NCBI RefSeq assembly: GCF_900215605.1 | Contig: NZ_OBEL01000003.1 | Location: 186,001 to 250,000 of the forward strand | Direction of reading: 5' to 3' | Source of the DNA: Cohaesibacter gelatinilyticus | GTDB lineage: Bacteria; Pseudomonadota; Alphaproteobacteria; Rhizobiales; Cohaesibacteraceae | DNA: 64,000 bases | In this document: positions 57,818 through 64,000 of the stretch, in pieces | Layout of the letters: the number at the start of each line of letters is the position of its first letter | Position numbering within the stretch: the stretch's first letter is position 1 | Position numbers and translations under genes: made by a program | Notes under the pieces: model-generated | The model's input: only the letters and a program-made list of their open reading frames with translations | What the model was told of the DNA's origin: nothing | Databases searched by the model: none

Positions 57818-58675
57818 ATGAAATGCCTCGTAAAGATTGCACCGATGGCTTTGTCGTTGATTGTCGCGATCAATCCAGCCAAGGCTGAAGATGTCTTTTC
57901 GACCATGATGGCAGGGGGCTTTACCGAGCTCGAAAACTGGGATGTAAAATTAGGTGGCGGCGTTGCCTATGCGCCCAAATTCGAAGGCTCAAAAGACCAT
58001 AAGGTCTCGGCTATGCCCTACCTGGATATTGCCTGGAAAGATACGATCTTCCTAAATCCGGTCGATGGTCTGGGTGTCAATATTTTCAAACACGAAGGTT
58101 TCACCTTTGGGGGATCCGTTGGCTATGATGGTGGACGCAAGGAAAAAGACAGCCGCAAAGAACTGACTGGCCTGGGAAATGTTAAAGGTGGCGCACAAGG
58201 CTCGCTTTTTGCCAGTTACCAATATTCGTTTCTTGAGACGGATGTGAAAATCAACAAGACTTTCTCTGGTTCAAAAAGTCTGACCGTAGATGCTGGCGTG
58301 AGTGCTTTTATACCTCTGGCGGTTCTTATGGGCTCCTCAATGGGCGGCGATGTCTCCAGAGATGATAACGAGGGTCCAAATGGTCCCGTGTTAACTCTTG
58401 GTGCCTCCACAACGTGGGCTGACAAGAATCACATGGAAAGCTATTTTGGCGTGACAAGCGCGCAATCGGCAGCGTCTGGTTTGAAGCAATTCACGGCTAA
58501 ATCTGGCTTCAAATCTGTATCTGGTTCCATTGGCCTGATTGTTCCCGTCACTGATCATGTGATCATTGGCTCCAAAGCAGAATATACCAAACTGATCGGT
58601 GACGCTGCGGACAGCTCCATCACGCGGAAAGAAGATCAGTTTTCTGGACAGCTTTTCACTGTCTATAAATTCTGA
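57818..58675 (+). CDS. MipA/OmpV-family outer-membrane protein
   Basis: 285-aa protein with a signal peptide (IAPMALSLIVAINPAKAE) and repeated amphipathic beta strands, ending in F (FSGQLFTVYKF) as outer-membrane barrels do. The LGGGVAYAPKFEGSKDHKVSAMPYLDIAWKD opening is the MipA/OmpV hallmark. It lies 217 bp upstream of a response regulator and is probably its target, together with the efflux operon. Confidence 0.88.
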   Translation: MKCLVKIAPMALSLIVAINPAKAEDVFSTMMAGGFTELENWDVKLGGGVAYAPKFEGSKDHKVSAMPYLDIAWKDTIFLNPVDGLGVNIFKHEGFTFGGSVGYDGGRKEKDSRKELTGLGNVKGGAQGSLFASYQYSFLETDVKINKTFSGSKSLTVDAGVSAFIPLAVLMGSSMGGDVSRDDNEGPNGPVLTLGASTTWADKNHMESYFGVTSAQSAASGLKQFTAKSGFKSVSGSIGLIVPVTDHVIIGSKAEYTKLIGDAADSSITRKEDQFSGQLFTVYKF

Positions 58676-58704
58676 GCGCTTGCCGTTTTGAAGCATATAA
58701 AATG

Positions 58705-58746
58705 CCTGCAGGGACAGAAGTACGTTTTGTTCCTCGCAGGTTTTTT
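58705..58746 (+). terminator. Terminator after mipA-like gene
   Basis: CCTGCaGG / CCtcGCAGG stem with long loop and a six-T run, 30 bp past the stop. Confidence 0.7.
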
Positions 58747-58792
58747 GGTATTAAAATACAAATTTTATAAAAATATACCATCTAAACAATGT

Positions 58793-58816
58793 GTTACATG
58801 ATAACCATACTGTAAC
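58793..58816. promoter_or_regulatory. TGTAAC-type boxes upstream of response regulator
   Basis: GTTACA (58793-58798, inverted TGTAAC) and TGTAAC (58811-58816). The latter is followed by TCCTTCTCTGG, similar to the CTCCTCTATG after a box in the mipA promoter. Confidence 0.45.
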
Positions 58817-58892
58817 TCCTTCTCTGGGATGATGAAATTTCAAATCAGTTCTAAAGCCTCAAATTTGTAAAGGCGCAGCTAGGGAAATGTCC

Positions 58893-59573
58893 ATGAAGCA
58901 AACCGCACTGCTTGTTTTGCTGGTTGAAGACGATATGGATCTGGCCGCGACACTATCTGACTATCTGACGCTGGAGAATATAGAATGCGATCATGCTTTC
59001 AATGGAAGGGCTGGCCTGGATCAGGCGTTGAACAATCAGTATGACCTGATCTTGCTTGATCTTACCTTGCCACAAATAGATGGTCTCTCGGTTAGTGAAC
59101 AGCTACGTGCGCAGCATATCCAATGCCCCATTTTGATGTTAACGGCTCGTGACGCCATTTCCGATCGCGTTGCTGGCTTTGAAGCCGGCGCGGATGACTA
59201 TCTCATCAAGCCTTTTGCATTTGAAGAATTGGTCGTTCGAATTCGTGCACTGGTCCGGCGTTCTAAAGCCCAGTCCAACCAGGTAAAAATAGCGGACCTG
59301 ACCATCGATTTTGATCAACAGCTGGCGCTGCGCAATGGCCGTAGGCTCAAACTCTCCCCCACCGGTTGGACACTTCTTGAACAATTGGCCCGAAACAGTC
59401 CAAAAACTCTAAGCCGTGAGCAATTGGAGCGTGCGGTTTGGGGAGATCAAGTACCGAATAGCAATAGCCTGAAGGTGCACATATACAAGTTGCGTCGACA
59501 GATACAGAGGCCTCATGAAAGCCCTTTGCTAAATACTGTTGCAGGCTCAGGCTATGGATTGCGCCAGTCCTGA
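58893..59573 (+). CDS. OmpR-family response regulator of the efflux locus
   Basis: 226-aa regulator. Receiver with acidic pocket E12-D13-D14, phosphoacceptor D56, T84 and K106; C-terminal winged helix (LSREQLERAVWGDQVPNSNSLKVHIYKLRRQI). AGGGAA fits the ATG at 58893 better than the one at 58887. It is encoded 22 bp before its kinase. Confidence 0.93.
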   Translation: MKQTALLVLLVEDDMDLAATLSDYLTLENIECDHAFNGRAGLDQALNNQYDLILLDLTLPQIDGLSVSEQLRAQHIQCPILMLTARDAISDRVAGFEAGADDYLIKPFAFEELVVRIRALVRRSKAQSNQVKIADLTIDFDQQLALRNGRRLKLSPTGWTLLEQLARNSPKTLSREQLERAVWGDQVPNSNSLKVHIYKLRRQIQRPHESPLLNTVAGSGYGLRQS

Positions 59574-59595
59574 TTGAGATAGAAGGGTGGAAGAT

Positions 59596-60957
59596 ATGTC
59601 CTTGTCATTTTTAAATCCCTTGAAACCCGGATTTCAGGTGCGATCACTAAGGCAGGAATTTCGCCGATCTCTCTTGGCTTTATTCATCATCTTGGTGCTG
59701 GTCTACAGTGTTGGCCTATTTTTCTATTTCATGGCGGGCCTGGATACTGCCAAGCGACTGGAGATGAAAAATGTTGCCCTCAGCTACGCGGCTCAGATGC
59801 AGCAAAATGATAATCTCTCCCCGCTGACCCCCATCACTCGTACACTTCTGGTTGCCGAGAAATTTGAAGACTTACCGAAAGAATATCAGAGTATTTTCTC
59901 AAAAGAAGATCTTGTACCGGGAAAACTTGAGGCCGAGCCTCTGGAAAAGGGTGACGGTCCGCCAGAGTTTATCTATTTCGTCTATGTAGAACCAACCAAG
60001 GACGGCAAAAGGCTTTATTTGGCTGACAAACTCTTCATACCAAAAGACGAACTCATACATAAAACATTCGGATTTTGGAATCTGGAACTAATTGTTTTTG
60101 CAGGTGCAGGCTTCTCCATTCTAGTGTTTCTGCTGGTTTTCCATTTTTTGACAAGACGGGTAAATGAGCGCATCAATGCCTTGCAGTCCTGGGCAGATCA
60201 ACTCAAAGCCCGCGAGCTGGTCGAAGAGAGACCGGATTTCAATTATAGAGAATTGAACAAGATTGCCGATCATCTCGCCAAATCCGTCATGCGCATAGCG
60301 GGATTTGTTGACCGTGAGCACGCTTTTCTGCGTCATGCAAGCCATGAACTAAGGACACCCATCACCATCATATTCGGTAATGCAGAACTGCTGGAAAAGA
60401 TAGCAACATCAGAGCAGCAAAAGGAAATCAATGCTCGTATCCAGCGAGCAAGCCACTCCATGCAGACAATCGTGGCAACACTATTGTGGCTTGGTCGGGA
60501 AAAAGAAGTCTATACTGATCTGGAGCTGATTGATCCCTCCAAAATGATCCAGCAATGCGTTGAAGATCACCGCTATCTGTTGGGTGGTAAGGAGATTTCC
60601 TTGAGCCTTGAGCTTGAGGATGAAACTCAATTGCTACCAGCCGCACCATTGGAAATCATTCTGGCCAATATGGTGCGTAATGCCTTTCAGCATAGCCAGT
60701 CTGGTGTCATCAAGATCGTGGCAAGCCAGGGCGAGATTAAGGTGATGAATGAAATTGCGGGCAATCAACCCAGCGATCCATTCAACAAAAGCACAGTTTT
60801 TGAGCAAGACAAGGGAATTGGGCTCTCTCTGATCCGTCGAATGGCTGAACGTTTGAACTGGCAATTTGCTCTGATAACTACGGATAATCAGGTTATCGCA
60901 CATTTGAAATTAAGCTCAGATAAGAAAAATATCTCTATAAATCAGAAGTATGGGTGA
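59596..60957 (+). CDS. Sensor histidine kinase
   Basis: 453-aa membrane kinase: helices near residues 24-46 and 161-184 flank a ~115-residue periplasmic sensor; then a HAMP-like linker, H-box ASHELRTP with H250, N-box NMVRNAFQHS and a G-box reduced to DKGIGLSLI. The ATG at 59596 is preferred over a GTG three codons upstream. It partners the adjacent regulator. Confidence 0.92.
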   Translation: MSLSFLNPLKPGFQVRSLRQEFRRSLLALFIILVLVYSVGLFFYFMAGLDTAKRLEMKNVALSYAAQMQQNDNLSPLTPITRTLLVAEKFEDLPKEYQSIFSKEDLVPGKLEAEPLEKGDGPPEFIYFVYVEPTKDGKRLYLADKLFIPKDELIHKTFGFWNLELIVFAGAGFSILVFLLVFHFLTRRVNERINALQSWADQLKARELVEERPDFNYRELNKIADHLAKSVMRIAGFVDREHAFLRHASHELRTPITIIFGNAELLEKIATSEQQKEINARIQRASHSMQTIVATLLWLGREKEVYTDLELIDPSKMIQQCVEDHRYLLGGKEISLSLELEDETQLLPAAPLEIILANMVRNAFQHSQSGVIKIVASQGEIKVMNEIAGNQPSDPFNKSTVFEQDKGIGLSLIRRMAERLNWQFALITTDNQVIAHLKLSSDKKNISINQKYG

Positions 60958-61019
60958 TAACCGGGCGGCTACCGGCTCTATGGCATTTCTTTGCTGAAAT
61001 TTGGCAAAGAGGCATGAGC

Positions 61020-62420
61020 ATGCAATCCGTATTCCGTCTAATTCTTCTATCCACTCTGGGATTTGTCTTGGCTGGATGTGGCACAATGCTGGTGCCTCAG
61101 AAATCCGGTTTTTCTCAGCAAGCAGCATTGCAGGATATTCCTTCCAGCTGGACGAACTCAAAACAACCCTATGCGTCCGGCGTTCAGAGCCTGCGATCTC
61201 TGACAAATGACAAAGCTCTTCTGGCCTATATCGATCAGGTCCTTGAGCAGAATATCTCGCTTCGCCAATCCGAGCTGGCTTATCAACGGGCCGAGCTGGA
61301 ACGTCAGAAGGCGGCAGGAGATCTGTGGCCCAATTTGAACCTGTCTTCAACGGCAGATCGTTCCCGTAGCAAATCCCAGCAGGCAGCCCCTGGCCAGAAG
61401 AGAGCATCTTATGCCAACAATATTGGTCTGGATGCCAGTATCAACTGGGAGCTCGATATCTGGGGCAAGCTTGCCGACCGCAAGAAAGCGGCGAGTGCTG
61501 AAGGAGAAGCAAGCCAGCAGGATCTAAAGGCCGCAAGGGTATCAATGGTGGCGCAAGCTCTTCGAGATGGCATTGAACTGGCAAGTCTGGAGCGCTTGAA
61601 AAGTCTTGAGCAATCCCGCATCACCAGCCTGCGCCGCACTGAACAGATCATCTCTGATCAATTCTCTCGTGGATTGGGGCAATTAAGTGATCTGGAAGCG
61701 GCTCGCTCTGCAACTGCCAATGCCGAAGCCTCCCTTGAGGAGCGAAAACTGGCAATTGCCCAGCTCAAGCGTCGTATGCAGATCGCAACAAATGGCATTC
61801 CAACCGGCAAGTTGCGTCTAGGCCGTAAAATGCCGTCCATTCAATTGCCAAAGGGCGATTATCCCGCCGCCATGATGGGCAGGCGGCCCGATATCTTGGC
61901 TGCCTTTGAGCGTGCCAAGGCTGCAGATAGCACCCATTCCGCAAGCTACAAGGATATGCTGCCGTCATTCTCGATCACCTTGACTGCCAGCGATCAGGCG
62001 CCCAACCTGTCCGATCTGTTCAGTGGAGGACCGGCCTGGCGCACATTGGGATCATTGACTGCTCCGATCTTTGATGGCGGCACCAGACGCCTGACCGCCA
62101 AACAGGCAGAGATCGATGCTGCAAGGGGATGGCTGACCTATCGCCAGACCATACTGGATAGCTTATCCGAGGTAGAAAATGGTCTACAGAGTGAAGGAAA
62201 TCTGCGCCGCAGAGAAGCAATGCTGACCCGAGCCTTGCGCCATTCCAAGACCAATCATGAGCAATATGAGCGCCGTTATCGCGATGGCCTGACGGACATC
62301 GTGACCTTGCTATCGGCTGAGCGTGATGCGTTCACGGCAAGGCAGTCCCTGGTCAATATCCGCTCGTTACGGCTTCAAAACCGCGTCAACCTGGCCGTGG
62401 CCTTTGGCCTTGGTTTGTAA
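61020..62420 (+). CDS. RND efflux outer-membrane lipoprotein (NodT/OprM family)
   Basis: 466-aa TolC-fold channel. Lipobox LAGC after an uncleaved-looking signal, two OEP repeats, coiled-coil hairpins (LRQSELAYQRAELERQKAAGDLWPNLNLSS; GLGQLSDLEAARSATANAEASLEERKLAIAQLK). AGAGG suits the ATG at 61020. It is the exit duct of the tripartite pump. Confidence 0.93.
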   Translation: MQSVFRLILLSTLGFVLAGCGTMLVPQKSGFSQQAALQDIPSSWTNSKQPYASGVQSLRSLTNDKALLAYIDQVLEQNISLRQSELAYQRAELERQKAAGDLWPNLNLSSTADRSRSKSQQAAPGQKRASYANNIGLDASINWELDIWGKLADRKKAASAEGEASQQDLKAARVSMVAQALRDGIELASLERLKSLEQSRITSLRRTEQIISDQFSRGLGQLSDLEAARSATANAEASLEERKLAIAQLKRRMQIATNGIPTGKLRLGRKMPSIQLPKGDYPAAMMGRRPDILAAFERAKAADSTHSASYKDMLPSFSITLTASDQAPNLSDLFSGGPAWRTLGSLTAPIFDGGTRRLTAKQAEIDAARGWLTYRQTILDSLSEVENGLQSEGNLRRREAMLTRALRHSKTNHEQYERRYRDGLTDIVTLLSAERDAFTARQSLVNIRSLRLQNRVNLAVAFGLGL

Positions 62421-62495
62421 GCATACGCGCCTCTTTTTCCAAATTTAACTGATCATCGGGCCCCAGCAGGTGGCCCGGCTCATAACATCGAAACA

Positions 62496-63761
62496 ATGAG
62501 ATCCATCATGCGACACAAAACCTCAAAATTTCTGATGCCCCGCACATCAGAGACTGGCAAAGTCCTGTTTGGTTCTGGATTGGTGCTGGCTGGCCTGCTC
62601 CTGTCTACCAGCCTTGTTCCGGCTCAGGAAACCAAACAGGATATGGACGGAGCTGCCCCGCAAGAGCAGCTTCGCCCTCTTGTCAGTGTTGTTGAACGTG
62701 GCTCCAGCCAGGAAAATATCCAGTTAAAAGTCTTTGGCGTGGCCAAAGCCCACTATCGTCAAACATTGGTGACGGAAGTTTCCGGACGCATCATCGAACT
62801 ATCTCCTCGTCTGGAGCCTGGTATCCGACTGAAACAGGGCGAAACCCTCGCCCGGATCGAAGAGACGGACTATCAAACCAGTGTTGCCTCAGCCCAGCAA
62901 AGTGTGGCAGAAGCAGAACTGAATTTGCTTCAGGAAGAGCAGCGGAGTGCTCAGGCACAATTGGACTGGAAACGCGCCCGTCTGCAAGGAAAGCCCTCCT
63001 CACCTTTGGTGTTGCGAGAACCTTTTCTGAAACTGGAAAAACTCAAGCTTGAAGCCGCCAAAGCCAATCTGGCAAAGGCAGAGAAAAACCTGACCAACAC
63101 GACGATCAAAGCCCCCTTTGATGCAATCGTCGTGTCTCGCTCGGCTACTCCTAAGGCCTATGTTTCAGCTGGTGCACAATTGGCCGAGATCTATTCCACC
63201 GATGAATTGGAAGTGGAAGTCGGTCTATCAGATAAGCAATGGCAGCAATTACTTTTGCAGGATGGAAAGCCTGTCGGCTTGGACAAGATCAAGGCCGAAG
63301 TCACCAATGGCACCGATCTGGGTTGGACGGCCGAGGTGATCGCCATTGGAGCGGAAGCCGATAGTCAAACCCGTCAGAAGACGCTGCGCCTCAAGGTCCA
63401 ACCCATCAGCCCGCAAGGCGCGGTGCTACGCCCCGGTGCCTTCGTCAATGTGCGCCTGATAGGACGGGAAGTTCCCGATATCCTGATGGTTCCATCCTCT
63501 GCCCTCACTCTGAAAGGCAATGTCTGGACGGTCTTTTCAAAGGATCAATTGCAGCGCCATGCGGTCACCCCGCTTTTTGCCAAGCAAGAGCAAGTGGCGA
63601 TTCCGGCTGATCAATTGCCGAGTTGGGACAGAAGCAAGCCGCTTAAAATCGTGGTCAACCCGATCAGTCGTTACCTGCCGGGCCAATATGTCAAACCCAC
63701 ATCCAACTCCGCCGCAGGTACGTCACCTAAAGCAATCGAGAAAGCGCAGGTGGCAGAATGA
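62496..63761 (+). CDS. RND efflux periplasmic adaptor (membrane-fusion protein)
   Basis: 421-aa HlyD/AcrA-type adaptor. N-terminal membrane anchor or signal (VLFGSGLVLAGLLLSTSLVPAQ), lipoyl half-motifs (TEVSGRIIELSPRLEPGIRLKQGETLARIE ... TTIKAPFDAIVVSR), alpha-hairpin between them and a beta-barrel domain. A start at 62508 (MRHK) is possible. Its stop overlaps the next start. Confidence 0.93.
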   Translation: MRSIMRHKTSKFLMPRTSETGKVLFGSGLVLAGLLLSTSLVPAQETKQDMDGAAPQEQLRPLVSVVERGSSQENIQLKVFGVAKAHYRQTLVTEVSGRIIELSPRLEPGIRLKQGETLARIEETDYQTSVASAQQSVAEAELNLLQEEQRSAQAQLDWKRARLQGKPSSPLVLREPFLKLEKLKLEAAKANLAKAEKNLTNTTIKAPFDAIVVSRSATPKAYVSAGAQLAEIYSTDELEVEVGLSDKQWQQLLLQDGKPVGLDKIKAEVTNGTDLGWTAEVIAIGAEADSQTRQKTLRLKVQPISPQGAVLRPGAFVNVRLIGREVPDILMVPSSALTLKGNVWTVFSKDQLQRHAVTPLFAKQEQVAIPADQLPSWDRSKPLKIVVNPISRYLPGQYVKPTSNSAAGTSPKAIEKAQVAE

Positions 63762-64000
63762 GCGATCCCAATCACAAAGGCTGGATAGCCTGGTTTGCCA
63801 ACAATAGTGTTGCGGCAAATCTATTGATGTTTTGCATTCTTGCAGCAGGCGTGATGACCTTGATGTCCATCCGAACAGAAGGTTTCCCGGGCTTCGAAGC
63901 CAAACAGGTTACCATTTCGGTTCCTTACAATTCAGGATCCGCCGTCGAAACCGAACGAGCGGTCACGAAGAAGATCGAACGTGCTCTGACCGGTACGGAA
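63758..64000 (+). CDS. RND efflux inner-membrane transporter (partial, cut by window end)
   Basis: First 81 residues of an AcrB-type proton antiporter. GWIAWFANNSVAANLLMFCILAAGVMTLMSI is the first membrane helix, VTISVPYNSGSAVETERAVTKKIERALTGTE the start of the porter domain. The ATG overlaps the adaptor stop by 4 bp. The remainder lies beyond 64000. Confidence 0.92.
   Translation, partial: MSDPNHKGWIAWFANNSVAANLLMFCILAAGVMTLMSIRTEGFPGFEAKQVTISVPYNSGSAVETERAVTKKIERALTGTE

Noticed and set aside
1-64000. Mobile elements, prophage or defence island
   Set aside because: No transposase, integrase, restriction, toxin-antitoxin or phage structural gene is visible; gene order is the conserved core order throughout.

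Overview
The window is a 64 kb stretch of chromosome from an alphaproteobacterium of the order Hyphomicrobiales (Rhizobiales). Base composition looks close to even. A marine lineage such as Cohaesibacter or Pseudovibrio would fit, but I cannot place the genus from sequence alone. The evidence is gene order (leuS-lptE-holA-parB-parA-rsmG-mnmG-mnmE-rho-hemJ-hemE, then ppsR-maf-aroE-coaE-dnaQ-secB, hslVU, hisB-H-A-F-E-coaA, dapB, pyrF, pmtA-dnaJ-dnaK), ParB/parS sites of the chromosomal type, and GANTC (CcrM) and CtrA-type motifs. I see no tRNA, rRNA, CRISPR array, insertion sequence, prophage or defence island. Nearly every gene is intact.

Region 1 (1-8.3 kb) holds acetyl-CoA synthetase, two small unknown proteins, a VOC protein, a LysR regulator divergent from an SHMT-like PLP enzyme, a lone cyclic-nucleotide-binding protein, an OmpR-type regulator, an L,D-transpeptidase and the PLP-homeostasis protein YggS. 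Region 2 (8.4-22.3 kb) is the segregation and origin-left block. From mnmE to parB all genes run leftward, and seven ParB-binding (parS) sites lie between 12.8 and 21.2 kb. Four of these are packed into the mnmG-mnmE gap and one is embedded in rsmG coding sequence. Region 3 (22.27-22.73 kb) is an AT-rich gap from which genes diverge outward, flanked by hemE and ppsR. This is the arrangement of the Caulobacter and Rickettsia replication origin. It carries a perfect CtrA motif and two GANTC sites, so I read it as oriC. Region 4 (22.7-34.3 kb) is the origin-right housekeeping block: ppsR, maf, aroE, coaE, dnaQ, secB, fxsA, a Tim44-like protein, mltA, an Smr protein, an XRE regulator and hslVU with a membrane protein wedged between.

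Region 5 (34.5-41.4 kb) is the histidine operon with an embedded DUF2628 gene, then coaA, a PfkB kinase and an EI24 protein. Region 6 (41.5-57.7 kb) mixes a TetR/VOC pair, several DNA-repair genes (AlkC/AlkD-like, Nth, Ada-like, AlkB), gpmA, dapB, pyrF, GNAT acetyltransferases and pmtA-dnaJ-dnaK with a clear RpoH-type promoter. Region 7 (57.8 kb to the end) is a MipA/OmpV outer-membrane protein followed by a response regulator, histidine kinase and a tripartite RND efflux operon that runs off the window.

The most interesting signals are non-coding. Five of the seven parS sites carry the same symmetric one-base change, and that change creates a GANTC methylation site inside the ParB site. A separate 131-bp stretch upstream of a DUF3592 gene holds seven GANTC sites beside a near-perfect CtrA motif. 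A ~47-bp palindromic repeat is dispersed through intergenic gaps, and one copy sits in the loop of a terminator.
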